From NCBI RefSeq assembly GCF_017832975.1, contig NZ_JAFIBI010000001.1, positions 2,790,001 through 2,854,000 of the forward strand: a stretch of DNA of 64,000 nt, written 5' to 3'. The translations under genes and the position numbers were made by a program. This DNA is from Arthrobacter sp. PvP023 (GTDB taxonomy: Bacteria > Actinomycetota > Actinomycetes > Actinomycetales > Micrococcaceae). The first letter of the stretch is position 1. The number at the start of each line of letters is the position of its first letter. Shown in pieces: positions 52,393-61,345 of this stretch. The notes under the pieces are model-generated. The model searched no databases. It saw only the letters and a list, made by a program, of their open reading frames with translations, and was not told the origin of the DNA.

Positions 52393-53832
52393 GTGAACCT
52401 GAAATCAGCCCGACACCTGGTGAATGGAACCTGGCACACGGCCGGCAGTTCCAAGGACGTGACCGACCCCGGAAACGGCAGCACGGTTGGCGAAGTGGCC
52501 TGGGGCACCGCCGAAGACGCCACTGCGGCCGCAGGCGCCGCGGCCGACGCCTTCGGTTCCTGGTCCCGGACCACCGCGCGCAACCGGGCAGACCTGCTCC
52601 GGAACGCCGCCGACCTGCTGGCCGAACGCCGGGACGAACTGGCCCACACCCTGGCCCTGGAAGCCGGAAAACGGCTCCCGGAAGCCCAGGGTGAGGTGGA
52701 CTTCTCGGTGGAGTACTTCCGCTGGTTCGCCGAGGAAGTCCGCCGCTCCACCGGCACCGTCAGCCCGCCCGAACTCCAGGGCCGGCGCCACCTCAGCCTC
52801 CGCAAGCCCATCGGCGTGGCACTCAGCCTCACCCCGTGGAACTTTCCCGTATCCATCCAGGCCCGCAAACTCGCCGCAATGCTGGCCGCAGGCTGCACCG
52901 TTGTGGGCCGGGTCTCCGAAAAGGCGCCGCTCGCCGCCACCGGACTGTTCGAGGTCCTGCACGAGGCCGGGTTCCCCGCCGGCGTCGTCAACCTGGTCCA
53001 CGGACCCTCGCGCGAAATCACCGCAGCCCTGCTCCAACACCCCGCCGTGCGGGCCGTCAGCTTCACCGGATCCACCGGCGTAGGCCGCCAGATCATGGCC
53101 TCCGCTTCAGAACGCGTGGTCCGTCCGCTGCTTGAACTGGGCGGCAACGCGCCGTTCATCGTCTTCGAGGACGCGGACCTGGACGCAGCCGTCGACGGCG
53201 CCGTCCTGGGCCGGCTGCGCAACACCGGCCAGTCGTGCGTGGCAGCGAACCGCTTCCTGGTTCAGGACAGCATCGCCGACGAGTTCACCCGGAAGCTGGG
53301 CGCGCGCTTCGACGCGATGAGCATCGGGCATGGCGTCCCCGAGGGCGGCGCATCGGTCCCGGACCTTGGTCCCATGATCGACGCCGAGCGGGTGACCGCC
53401 GTTCAGGCCCTCGTGGATGACGCCCTGAACCGAGGCGCCCGGCGCGTCACGCAGCGGACCGATGTCCCCCGGCAGGGCGCGTTTATGGCCCCCACACTGC
53501 TCACGGACGTCCCCGACGACGCACCCCTGGTGAGCGAAGAAGTGTTCGGCCCGGCGGCCGGCGTCGTGACCTTTTCTTCCGAGGAGGACGCCATCCGCAA
53601 GGCGAACGCCACAGAGATGGGCCTCGCCGCGTACGTCTGGAGCCGCGATCCCAAGCGCGCCTGGGACGTCCCTGAACGCCTGGAAGCCGGCATCGTGGGG
53701 GTCAACGATCCCCTCCCCTCCGTGGCGTTCGCCCCCATGGGCGGCGCCAAGCAGTCCGGCCTGGGCCGCGAAGGAGCAAGCCTTGGCCTCGAGGAGTTCG
53801 AGGAGGTCCAGTACGTGGCCTGGAGGCCGTAA
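52393..53832 (+). CDS. Aldehyde dehydrogenase, probable sulfolactaldehyde dehydrogenase
   Basis: 479 residues from GTG 52393; the frame is open far upstream inside the permease gene, but AAAGG near this GTG and the length fit the family. NAD(P)-dependent aldehyde dehydrogenase of the succinate-semialdehyde type: SLTPWNFPVSIQARKLAAML, FTGSTGVGRQIM, catalytic Glu248 in LELGGNAP and catalytic Cys282 in NTGQSCVAANRF. In this operon the substrate is most likely sulfolactaldehyde, giving 3-sulfolactate. There is no YihU-type reductase, so the oxidative branch replaces the dihydroxypropanesulfonate branch of E. coli. The exporter gene begins directly after the stop codon. Confidence 0.88.
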   Translation: MNLKSARHLVNGTWHTAGSSKDVTDPGNGSTVGEVAWGTAEDATAAAGAAADAFGSWSRTTARNRADLLRNAADLLAERRDELAHTLALEAGKRLPEAQGEVDFSVEYFRWFAEEVRRSTGTVSPPELQGRRHLSLRKPIGVALSLTPWNFPVSIQARKLAAMLAAGCTVVGRVSEKAPLAATGLFEVLHEAGFPAGVVNLVHGPSREITAALLQHPAVRAVSFTGSTGVGRQIMASASERVVRPLLELGGNAPFIVFEDADLDAAVDGAVLGRLRNTGQSCVAANRFLVQDSIADEFTRKLGARFDAMSIGHGVPEGGASVPDLGPMIDAERVTAVQALVDDALNRGARRVTQRTDVPRQGAFMAPTLLTDVPDDAPLVSEEVFGPAAGVVTFSSEEDAIRKANATEMGLAAYVWSRDPKRAWDVPERLEAGIVGVNDPLPSVAFAPMGGAKQSGLGREGASLGLEEFEEVQYVAWRP

Positions 53833-54576
53833 ATGCTGACCACCGGGCTCGTGCTGGGCGCCGTCGTCATGGGAGCCGGGATGCAGCGCATCACCGGCAT
53901 GGGCTTCGCCCTGGTGGCAGCCCCCTTCCTGGTACTGCTCCTGGGCCCGGTGGAGGGGGTCGTATTGGTGAACGTCTGCGGCGCCGTGACCGCGGGGGCC
54001 ATCATCTTCCGGGTGGTGCGGGACATCGACTGGAAGCGGTACGCGGCACTGGCGGCGTCGGCGCTGCTGGGAATCATCCCCGCAGCCTTCCTGATCCGGC
54101 TCATCCCGCCGGCGGTGCTGGAGATCTCCATCGGGGTGCTCCTCGCCGTCGGGCTCACCGTTTTGCTTGGCCTCAAGTCCGCCACGCTTCCTCCGCGCCG
54201 CCGCTACCTGTTCACGGCCGGCGGCCTGAGCGGGTTTATGAATACGGCGGCTGGGGTGGGCGGGCCTGCCGTCAGCATGTACTCCATCGCCACCCGGTGG
54301 CAGCACAAATCCTTCGCTGCCACCATGCAACCGTACTTTTTCACCATCGGCGTGTTCTCCCTGATCTCCAAGGCCCTCACTGCCCCGGCCACCTTCCCCG
54401 CACTGCCCTGGGGAATGTGGGTGGCCGTCGCCGTGGCCTGCCTCGCAGGCCTGGTGCTGGGCGACGTCGCTGCCCGGTTCGTCCCGGCGCGGGCCGCCCA
54501 GGTCCTGCTGATCGTCCTGGCCTACCTGGGAGCGGCTGCCACCATCATCCGCGGTGTGCTCGATGCCATCGGCTAG
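53833..54576 (+). CDS. TauE/SafE-family exporter, probable sulfolactate exporter
   Basis: 247 residues with about eight membrane helices and the two family repeats: GAVVMGAGMQRITGMGFALVAAPFLVLLLGPVEGVVLVN and AGGLSGFMNTAAGVGGPAVSMYSIA. TauE/SafE proteins export sulfite, sulfoacetate or other organosulfonates. Its ATG follows the dehydrogenase stop with no gap, so it is translated together with it. In this context it most likely removes sulfolactate formed by the dehydrogenase, since no sulfo-lyase genes are present. Confidence 0.85.
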   Translation: MLTTGLVLGAVVMGAGMQRITGMGFALVAAPFLVLLLGPVEGVVLVNVCGAVTAGAIIFRVVRDIDWKRYAALAASALLGIIPAAFLIRLIPPAVLEISIGVLLAVGLTVLLGLKSATLPPRRRYLFTAGGLSGFMNTAAGVGGPAVSMYSIATRWQHKSFAATMQPYFFTIGVFSLISKALTAPATFPALPWGMWVAVAVACLAGLVLGDVAARFVPARAAQVLLIVLAYLGAAATIIRGVLDAIG

Positions 54577-54627
54577 CAGCCGCTGGTGCACCACCCCATC
54601 CCCTCAACCATCAACGAAAGGGCTGCC

Positions 54628-54813
54628 ATGGCTCTCGTCTCCCCACAAGAAAACCTACTGCGCGTGTCCACCAACCAGGGCGAGACCGTCACCCTGACGC
54701 TTGATGCGGGCGCTCCAGTGACCATCCAGCTTGATGTTCGAGGGCAGTGCAGCTGCGGGGGCACTGCCAGAGTTGCTGGCGCATACACAGACACCGACTT
54801 CGGCACTCACTAA
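54628..54813 (+). CDS. 61-residue protein of unknown function in the sulfoquinovose operon
   Basis: Starts at ATG 54628 with AAAGGG 8 bases upstream, between the exporter and isomerase genes (51 and 45 bases away). The sequence is beta-rich (LLRVSTNQGETVTLTLDAGAPVTIQLDV), followed by a Cys pair in RGQCSCGGTARVAG and an acidic end. No signal peptide or membrane segment. I do not recognise a family. Possible roles include a small accessory or metal-binding protein for a pathway enzyme, but nothing in the sequence decides this. Confidence 0.6.
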   Translation: MALVSPQENLLRVSTNQGETVTLTLDAGAPVTIQLDVRGQCSCGGTARVAGAYTDTDFGTH

Positions 54814-54858
54814 TCAGGCATCATTCTCAATCTGCACCCACCATGGAAAGGAAATAAC

Positions 54859-56109
54859 ATGACGTGGCTGAACAGCGCCGCTCACGCGCGATGGCTGGAG
54901 TCCGAAACCGATCGGCTGATCAATTTCGCCGCGGGTTCAAAGGTGCCCACCGGATTCGGCTGGCTCGACAACAACGGCGCGGTGTTCACCGACAAGCCGA
55001 CCCACCTCTGGATTACCGCGCGGATGGTTCATAGTTTCGCCGTCGCTGCCCTGATGGGGCGGCCAGGCGCTGCTACCCTCGTCGACCACGGCATCGCCGC
55101 CCTCAACGGAGTCTTCCACGATGATGAGTTCGGCGGCTGGTATGCCGAGGTAGACGGGAACGGACCGGTAAACGACACCAAGTCCGGTTACCAGCACTCC
55201 TTCGTGCTCCTCGCCGCTGCCAGCGCCGTTGCGGCCAGCCGCCCGGGCGCCAGGGAATTGCTCGACGAGGCACTGCGCATCGCTGACACCAGGTTCTGGG
55301 ACCACGACGCCGGCATGTGCTTCGACTCGTGGAACCGGGAATTTACGGAAACCGAAGCATACCGTGGCGGTAACGCGAGCATGCATTCCGTCGAGGCGTA
55401 CCTCATCGTCGCCGATGTGACCGGGGAGAACCGCTGGCTCGAACGGGCCCTCCACATCGCCGAGGTGCTCATCCACGACTTCGCGCGCAACAACAACTAC
55501 CGGGTCTTCGAGCACTTCGACCCGGAGTGGAACCCCATGCCGGAGTACAACACCGATGACCGGGCCAGCCAGTTCCGCGCGTACGGCGGAACCCCCGGCC
55601 ACTGGGTTGAGTGGGCACGCCTGCTCCTGCACATCCGCGCCGGGCTCGAAGCCCGCGGCATGGACGTCCCAGCCTGGCTGCTGGACGACGCACGGGGCCT
55701 GTTCGACGCCGCCATCCGCGACGCCTGGCAGCCGGACGGCCATCCCGGATTTGTTTACACCGTCGACTGGGAAGGCAAGCCGGTTGTCACCACCCGCATC
55801 CGCTGGGTTCCCGCCGAGGCAATCGGGGGCGCGGCAGCTCTGTACATCGCCACCGGCGAGAAGAAGTATTCAGAATGGTACGAACAAATCTGGGACCACG
55901 CCCGCGACTGGTTCATCGATTACGAGCACGGATCCTGGAAGCAGGAACTCGACGAGCACGGCAATGTCACCTCCACTGTGTGGTCGGGCAAGGCGGACAT
56001 CTACCACCTCTGGCACTGCCTGGTAGTGCCGCGACTTCCGTTGGCGCCGGGGCTTGCTCCCGCCGTCGCGGCCGGCCTGCTGGATGCACGGCTTGCTGCG
56101 TCCAGGTAA
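54859..56109 (+). CDS. yihS: Sulfoquinovose isomerase (AGE family, YihS-like)
   Basis: 416 residues of the N-acylglucosamine 2-epimerase fold. It lines up with E. coli YihS from start to end with almost no gaps as I recall that sequence: [111 protein letters not shown]. His176, His248, His383 and Arg55 fall at the same numbers as in the E. coli enzyme, whose His248 and His383 are catalytic. It interconverts sulfoquinovose and sulfofructose. The start follows AAAGGAAA. It is the last gene of the operon. Confidence 0.93.
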   Translation: MTWLNSAAHARWLESETDRLINFAAGSKVPTGFGWLDNNGAVFTDKPTHLWITARMVHSFAVAALMGRPGAATLVDHGIAALNGVFHDDEFGGWYAEVDGNGPVNDTKSGYQHSFVLLAAASAVAASRPGARELLDEALRIADTRFWDHDAGMCFDSWNREFTETEAYRGGNASMHSVEAYLIVADVTGENRWLERALHIAEVLIHDFARNNNYRVFEHFDPEWNPMPEYNTDDRASQFRAYGGTPGHWVEWARLLLHIRAGLEARGMDVPAWLLDDARGLFDAAIRDAWQPDGHPGFVYTVDWEGKPVVTTRIRWVPAEAIGGAAALYIATGEKKYSEWYEQIWDHARDWFIDYEHGSWKQELDEHGNVTSTVWSGKADIYHLWHCLVVPRLPLAPGLAPAVAAGLLDARLAASR

Positions 56110-56174
56110 CACGAGAAACCTGCGGCCCCTGATTTCGTGATCCTGTGGAAAGCCGCTAGTTAGACACCCAGCAA

Positions 56175-56211
56175 CCCAGAATAGGTGACCATAGTGGTCA
56201 CCTATTCTGGG
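56175..56211. terminator. Perfect 17-bp inverted repeat with 3-base loop between convergent genes
   Basis: The left arm (56175-56191, CCCAGAATAGGTGACCA) is perfectly complementary to the right arm (56195-56211) around the loop TAG. It lies about 65 bases after the isomerase gene and 200 bases before the end of the convergent lacI gene. There is no T-tract, so it may act as a bidirectional terminator or RNA-stabilising hairpin. Being AT-richer than its surroundings, it could instead be an operator or element remnant. Confidence 0.5.
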
Positions 56212-56414
56212 CAGTACGGACGCCTCCTTCAGGGATGCCGACGGATTCGTTGTGATAGTAGTGACGCGCGGCACCGCGCCCCCGTAAGAATCGAAGAAGT
56301 GGGTGCGGACAGGTGGGCACTGACGTCGTGCTCAACGGGCCTCTCCAGACGTACCGCTGCTGTACTAGCCAGTCGAAGTCTGCGTCCATTGGGTAGGCCG
56401 ACAGCGGATGTCGG

Positions 56415-57545
56415 TCAAGCAGGAGTGAACTGGTTGTCATTTTGCGCATGGCCCGCCCCGCCGTCAGCTGAAGGCTTCTCGGGCGCGGGCGACCCGATGG
56501 ATCCGCGGCGGACCAGTCGCGCCGTGAGTTCCGTGCCGGGTGCGGATGGTTTGCGTCCTTCGATCAGCCGAATGAGGGCACTGGCGGCCGCTATCCCCAT
56601 CTCATAGACAGGCTGGGCAATAACGGTGAGGGGCGGTGTAGTGAGGCGAGTCCACGCGAAGTCGTCGTACATCAGGAAGGAGACATCTGCGGGAATGGAC
56701 AGTCCCAGTTCCTGGATGGCCTCCACGATGCTCAATGCGATAAGACCATCCGAGGCAACGATGGCCGTCGCCGCACCCGGTCCCTCCAAAAGGTGCCTGG
56801 TGATCCTTTTGATGGATTCGGCGTCGCCGGCATTGAGCCGGACCAGATCCACAGGTTGGCTGAGGCCCTTCTCCTCGAACGCACGCCGCATGCCGGCCAG
56901 CCGCTCGGAGATCTGCGAGGAGGCCAGTTCCATGCCGGCGACATAGGGCCGGTCCGTTTTGAGGGTCGAGACGAAGGCGATCCGCCGGTGCCCGGCCTCA
57001 AGCAGGTACCGGGTGGACTCGTAGGAGATCGCCGTCATGTCAACTGCGAAGGTTTCCACCTCAAGCCCTGCGGCGGCCCGGTCAAGAAGGACCAAAGGAC
57101 GCCCGGAATCGTAAACGCGCCGCAAATGTTCTGTCTCCACGGACGACGCGGGTGCCACGATGAGGCCGTCCACCCGCTTGTCCAAGAGCACTTGGACGGC
57201 CTCTACTTCGGCCGTTTCTTCCTCGTCGGTGTTGACGAGAATAACGTTGTAGCCGCTCTTCTTCGCGGTGTCCGTAATGCCTCGCGTGGCAAGGCCGAAG
57301 TGAGGGTTTTCGATGTCTCCCACCACGACGCCGATAGTGTGCGATTTTCCCGTATTCATGCTGCGGGCGAGCTCATTCGGGCGGTAGGAAAGCTCCTCCG
57401 CAGCAGCCAGGACCCGCTCCCGCACGTCGTCGCTCACGGCGCCGTAATTCCCCAAAGCGCGTGCCGCCTGGGCCTTTGACACGTTGGCGGCTTTTGCGAC
57501 GTCCGCGACCGTAATATCACGTCGCCTGGATCCATTACTGATCAT
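56415..57545 (-). CDS. LacI-family regulator of the amino-compound locus
   Basis: 376 residues from ATG 57545, with GGAAGG 7 bases upstream; an ATG at 57599 is a weaker alternative. HTH: ITVADVAKAANVSKAQAARALGNYGAVSDDVRERV. The hinge helix NELARSMNTGKS replaces the usual LARSLRTGRS. The effector domain is complete: IGVVVGDIENPHFGLATRGI, VDGLIVAPASS, YDDFAWTRLTTPPLTVIAQPVYEMG. It is divergent from an amino-acid-type importer operon, with two operator-like arms between them, so it most likely represses that operon and itself. LacI proteins mostly sense sugars, which hints at a sugar moiety in the substrate. Confidence 0.9.
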   Translation of the reverse strand: MISNGSRRRDITVADVAKAANVSKAQAARALGNYGAVSDDVRERVLAAAEELSYRPNELARSMNTGKSHTIGVVVGDIENPHFGLATRGITDTAKKSGYNVILVNTDEEETAEVEAVQVLLDKRVDGLIVAPASSVETEHLRRVYDSGRPLVLLDRAAAGLEVETFAVDMTAISYESTRYLLEAGHRRIAFVSTLKTDRPYVAGMELASSQISERLAGMRRAFEEKGLSQPVDLVRLNAGDAESIKRITRHLLEGPGAATAIVASDGLIALSIVEAIQELGLSIPADVSFLMYDDFAWTRLTTPPLTVIAQPVYEMGIAAASALIRLIEGRKPSAPGTELTARLVRRGSIGSPAPEKPSADGGAGHAQNDNQFTPA

Positions 57546-57606
57546 TTCGGCCTTCCGAAAAGAGGCCTTGACGGCCAATGTGGCTTGGGTTACATTCATA
57601 GCAACC

Positions 57607-57655
57607 CTTGTTGAGTCCGGTCTCAATCGTAGCGGTTGAGACCGGACTCAACAAG
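57607..57655. promoter_or_regulatory. Perfect 20-bp inverted repeat forming two LacI-type operators
   Basis: Arms at 57607-57626 and 57636-57655 are exactly complementary, separated by 9 bases. Inside each arm is a near-palindrome of 16 bp with one mismatch (TTGAGTCCGGTCTCAA and TTGAGACCGGACTCAA), whose centres lie 25 bp apart. The element sits between the divergent LacI and importer genes, so it is far more likely a pair of operators than a terminator. Confidence 0.7.
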
Positions 57656-57706
57656 AGACTCCCCACGACAAAAGCTATCCGCCCTGCTTCCACGATTGGA
57701 AAACCC

Positions 57707-58576
57707 TTGAGCAAACGATTCAACTTCCGCCGCCCTGGAGCGGTCGTCGCTGGTGCCGTCGCGGCACTCCTCGCGCTGTCAGGCTGCGCAGGATCGACTC
57801 CCGCATCATCTTCGACTGCAGCGGACAACCCCTACGGCCTGATACAGCCGGGCACCATCAGGGTAGCCAGCCTTGGCGACTCAAAGCCTTATACCTTCGC
57901 TGATGCGCAGGGTAACTTCACCGGTTTCGACGTCGAACTCTTCAAGGACGTGGCGCACCGCGCCGGCGTGGACAATGTGGTTTTCACCGGACAGGACTTC
58001 TCCGGACTGCTCTCCGCCGTGGCCAACGGCCAGTTCGATGTCGGCGTGGCCGCCATCGGCATCACGGACAAGCGCAAGGAAACAGTCGACTTCTCCGAGG
58101 GCTATCTCGCAGGCTACCTGACCGTCATCACCACGAAGACCTCGGGCATCAAGGATGCCGCCGGCCTGTCCGGCAAACGGCTCGGCGTGGTCCAGGGAAC
58201 GCTGCAGGAAGCCTACGCGGTCAAGAACTTCACGTCGGCCAACCTAGTGCGATTCCCGGACAACAACACAGCCATTGCCGCTGTGAACAGTGGCACCGTG
58301 GACGCCCACTTCCTGGACTACGAAGCCGCCAAGGCCTATGAGGAACAGCACGGACTGGTCAGTGCGGCAGACATTCCGTCCTTCGACGCGCCCGCCGGGT
58401 TCGCCATCGCCAAGGGCAAGACAGCCTTCAGGGACGCGTTGAACAAGGGGCTCGCTGCGGCGATGGAGGACGGCACCTGGAAGAAGCTCTACCAGAAGTG
58501 GTTCCCGGGCTCCCCGATGCCCGAGCAGTACTTGCCCAAGGCTGAGCAGAAAGCCACACCGACCCCCGGCAAGTAA
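57707..58576 (+). CDS. Amino-acid-type ABC transporter substrate-binding lipoprotein
   Basis: 289 residues from TTG 57707 (TTGGAAAA upstream); upstream ATG/TTG codons in this frame fall inside the operator. Lipobox AALLALSGC with Cys near residue 27. The mature part is a family 3 binding protein: [123 protein letters not shown]. Family 3 proteins bind polar amino acids and opines. First gene of an operon with permease, ATPase, dehydrogenase and flavoprotein. Confidence 0.92.
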   Translation: MSKRFNFRRPGAVVAGAVAALLALSGCAGSTPASSSTAADNPYGLIQPGTIRVASLGDSKPYTFADAQGNFTGFDVELFKDVAHRAGVDNVVFTGQDFSGLLSAVANGQFDVGVAAIGITDKRKETVDFSEGYLAGYLTVITTKTSGIKDAAGLSGKRLGVVQGTLQEAYAVKNFTSANLVRFPDNNTAIAAVNSGTVDAHFLDYEAAKAYEEQHGLVSAADIPSFDAPAGFAIAKGKTAFRDALNKGLAAAMEDGTWKKLYQKWFPGSPMPEQYLPKAEQKATPTPGK

Positions 58577-58609
58577 CCCACCCACGCCGGCGGACAATCC
58601 GGCTCAGGA

Positions 58610-58640
58610 CCGGGCGGGCCGCGCACCGCGGCCCGCCCGG
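58610..58640 (+). other. Strong stem-loop between binding-protein and permease genes
   Basis: A perfect 14-bp stem (58610-58623 with 58627-58640) around the loop CAC, 33 bases after the binding-protein stop and 33 bases before the permease start. It may protect the upstream mRNA or terminate part of the transcripts, giving an excess of binding protein. Confidence 0.6.
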
Positions 58641-58673
58641 GATTCACAAGCTACCTACGTCTGAGAGCAACCC

Positions 58674-59462
58674 ATGGACTGGTTCAACACCATCATCCGC
58701 ACCTTCTTCGACTTCGGCGCAATGGCCGAAGTCCTGCCCCAGCTACTGGGAGTCGGTCTTCTTAACACCCTCATCATCTCCATCGCCGCCACCATCATCG
58801 GGGTGGCGCTTGGCATGGTCGTCGCAGTCATGGGCATCTCCCCCTCGAAATGGCTCCGTGTGCCGGCCCGCATCTACACCGATCTCTTTCGCGGCCTCCC
58901 CGCCATCCTCACCATCCTGTTGATTGGCCAAGGATTCGCCCGTCTCAGCCAGTCGATCTTCGGCCCGTCGCCCTATCCCTTGGGGATCATCGCGCTGAGC
59001 CTGATCGCCAGCGCCTACATTGGCGAGATCTTCCGTGCGGGTATCCAGAGCGTCGACAAGGGCCAGGGCGAAGCCTGTCGCGCACTGGGCATGAGCTACG
59101 CCAAGTCCATGGCGCTGGTAGTGGTTCCGCAGGGCATCCGCAGAGTCCTGCCGGCGCTGGTCAACCAGTTCATCGCGATCGTCAAGGATTCCTCGCTGGT
59201 CTACTTCCTGGGACTGCTCGTTACTGAACGTGAGCTCTTCCGCGTGGGCCAGGACGCGGCAGTACTGTCCGGAAACCTCTCCCCCCTGGTCATGGCCGGG
59301 ATCTTCTACCTGGTGATCACGGTGCCCCTGACCCACCTGGTCAACTACTTCGATAACAGGTTCAGGACCGGCCGCCGCCGCCCCTCCGCCCCCACAAGCG
59401 GACTGCAGGAAGTCAAGGAACTCGACGCGGCCTCGCCGCTGATCACCGGGAGCAACACATGA
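58674..59462 (+). CDS. Amino-acid-type ABC transporter permease
   Basis: 262 residues with about five membrane helices. Family signature: NTLIISIAATIIGVALGMVVAVM, FRGLPAILTILLIGQGFARL, AYIGEIFRAGIQSVDKGQGEACRALGMSYAKSMALVVVPQGIRRVLPALVNQFIAIVKDSSLVYFLG. This matches HisM/GlnP-type permeases for polar amino acids and opines, which can work as homodimers; only one permease gene is present, so a homodimer is likely. The stop overlaps the ATPase start by 4 bases. Confidence 0.92.
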   Translation: MDWFNTIIRTFFDFGAMAEVLPQLLGVGLLNTLIISIAATIIGVALGMVVAVMGISPSKWLRVPARIYTDLFRGLPAILTILLIGQGFARLSQSIFGPSPYPLGIIALSLIASAYIGEIFRAGIQSVDKGQGEACRALGMSYAKSMALVVVPQGIRRVLPALVNQFIAIVKDSSLVYFLGLLVTERELFRVGQDAAVLSGNLSPLVMAGIFYLVITVPLTHLVNYFDNRFRTGRRRPSAPTSGLQEVKELDAASPLITGSNT

Positions 59463-60244
59463 GCCTCACAAGCAGCAGCACCAGCACGAACAATTCGGTT
59501 CCGGACATCGAGACCTTCCACGGCTCCAGCCTGGAACTAAAGACCCTGACCATGGCCTACGGCGACATAAAGGTGCTGCGCAACGTCAGCCTCACCGTCG
59601 CACCGGGTACCACCACCTGCATCATCGGGCCGTCCGGATCAGGCAAGTCCACCCTCCTGCGGGGGGTCAACCGCCTGCACGAACCCACGAGCGGGGACGT
59701 CCTGCTGGCCGGCGAAAGTGCCCTCGAGGTCAAGCCGGACATCTTGCGGGCCCGCATTGGAATGGTCTTCCAGCACTTCAATCTCTTTCCGGACCACACG
59801 GCCCTCGAGAACGTGGCCCTGGCGCTCTGGAGCGTCAAGGGAATGTCCAAGACCGAAGCGCGGGAACGCGCCCGCCGCCGCCTCGCCGAGGTGGGTCTCG
59901 CGGAGCGCGCGGACCACCGGCCCAGGGACCTTTCCGGCGGCCAGCAACAGCGCGTCGCCATCGCGCGCGCCCTGGCCATGGAGCCCGAGGTAATGCTCTT
60001 CGACGAGGCCACCAGCGCCCTGGATCCCGAGCTCGTCAAGGGCGTGCTGAACCTCATGGCCGGGCTCGGCAAACGCGGCATGACCATGCTGGTCGTCACC
60101 CACGAAATGGGTTTCGCCCGTAAGGTAGCCGACCAGGTCGTGTTCATGGATGAAGGCGAAGTGGTGGAGGCAGGTACGCCTGCCGAACTCTTCGATAATC
60201 CCCGCAGTGAACGCCTCCAGCGATTCCTATCGGAAGTGCTCTGA
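59459..60244 (+). CDS. Amino-acid-type ABC transporter ATP-binding protein
   Basis: 261 residues with a 30-residue polar leader. Walker A GPSGSGKSTLLRG, Q-loop MVFQHFNLFPDHT, signature LSGGQQQRVAIARALA, Walker B VMLFDEATSALDPE and switch His in VVTHEMGFARKVAD. It matches GlnQ/HisP-type ATPases. It is the only transporter ATPase gene in the window. It starts inside the permease stop and shares one base with the next gene. Confidence 0.94.
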   Translation: MSLTSSSTSTNNSVPDIETFHGSSLELKTLTMAYGDIKVLRNVSLTVAPGTTTCIIGPSGSGKSTLLRGVNRLHEPTSGDVLLAGESALEVKPDILRARIGMVFQHFNLFPDHTALENVALALWSVKGMSKTEARERARRRLAEVGLAERADHRPRDLSGGQQQRVAIARALAMEPEVMLFDEATSALDPELVKGVLNLMAGLGKRGMTMLVVTHEMGFARKVADQVVFMDEGEVVEAGTPAELFDNPRSERLQRFLSEVL

Positions 60245-61290
60245 TGGGAAACACCGCAGCTGCGGCGGCACCCATCAGGACCGCCGTCGTGGGTTTTGGG
60301 ATCTCAGGCAGCGTGTTCCACGCACCGCTGATCGAGGCGGATCCCGGTTACTCCCTCGACGTGATCGTAACGGCGGATCCGGAGCGTGCGGCTGAGGCGA
60401 CCCGGCGCTACCCGAAGGCCCGGATTGTTCCGACAGCGGAGGCCATGTTCATCCTGGCCGCAGACCTTGACCTCATCATCCTCGGCACTCCCCCGCTCAC
60501 ACACTTCGATCTGGCAGCAACGGCAATAGCGCATGGTCTTCCGGTGGTGGTGGATAAGCCGTTCGTCACCACATCGGCAGAGGGCCAGTCTCTTATCTCC
60601 CAGGCATCCGGCGCCGGCGTGCATCTGACGGTGTTCCAGAACCGCCGATGGGACGCCGACTTCCTGACGCTCCGGAAACTCGTCCGGGAAGGAACGCTGG
60701 GCGAAATCCGCACATTCGAGTCGCGGTTCGAGTGGTGGCGGCCGGAAGGATTCGGGAACTGGCGGGACACTGCCGTCCTGACGGACGGCGGCGGCATACT
60801 TCACGACCTCGGCGCCCACCTGATCGACCAAGCCATCCAGCTTTTCGGTCCTGTCCAGGACAGCTACGGAGAGACCGCCAACCACGGACATCCGGAGGGG
60901 GCTGATACCGAAGCCTTCGTGTCCCTGTTCCACGAATCCGGGGTCCGGTCCAGGTTGTGGATGAACGGCATGGCCGCCCAAGTCGGCCCGCGCTTCCACG
61001 TCCTGGGCTCCAAGGCCGGCTACACCAAATGGGGCCTGGATAGCCAGGAACCGGCCCTCGCTGCCGGGCTGAAACCCTCGGATCCCGCCTACGGCGTTGA
61101 GCCCCAGGACTCTTGGGGGGCCCTGGGAATTGACGGCAGCACCACGCCCGTTCCCGCCCAGCGGGGCAACTATCCGGGGTTCTACCGCCAACTCGCTGAG
61201 GCCACACACGGCCGGGAAGAGTTGCCGGTCAAGCCTTTCGAGTCCCTCGAAGTCCTGAGCATCATCGAAAAAATTCACGCCCTCGCCTAA
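60244..61290 (+). CDS. Gfo/Idh/MocA family NAD(P)-dependent dehydrogenase
   Basis: 348 residues. Rossmann domain RTAVVGFGISGSVFHAPLI, LIILGTPPLTHFDLA, VVVDKPFVTTSAEGQSL (the conserved Lys in the DKP motif), and substrate domain with VFQNRRWDADFLTLRKLV and DGGGILHDLGAHLIDQAIQLFG, where the Asp/His pair contacts the substrate. Members oxidise sugars, inositols or amino sugars. The ATG shares its A with the ATPase stop TGA, so expression is coupled to transport. Role: oxidation of a transported compound or of its sugar part (inference). Confidence 0.9.
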   Translation: MGNTAAAAAPIRTAVVGFGISGSVFHAPLIEADPGYSLDVIVTADPERAAEATRRYPKARIVPTAEAMFILAADLDLIILGTPPLTHFDLAATAIAHGLPVVVDKPFVTTSAEGQSLISQASGAGVHLTVFQNRRWDADFLTLRKLVREGTLGEIRTFESRFEWWRPEGFGNWRDTAVLTDGGGILHDLGAHLIDQAIQLFGPVQDSYGETANHGHPEGADTEAFVSLFHESGVRSRLWMNGMAAQVGPRFHVLGSKAGYTKWGLDSQEPALAAGLKPSDPAYGVEPQDSWGALGIDGSTTPVPAQRGNYPGFYRQLAEATHGREELPVKPFESLEVLSIIEKIHALA

Positions 61291-61345
61291 CCGCCGGGGC
61301 AGCCCGCGGGCAACTGACCAACCAACGAACAGGAAGGGAAGACGC

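Noticed and set aside
57607..57655. The 20-bp inverted repeat as a transcription terminator
   Set aside because: It lies between divergent genes at their promoters, where a terminator makes no sense, and each arm is itself operator-like.
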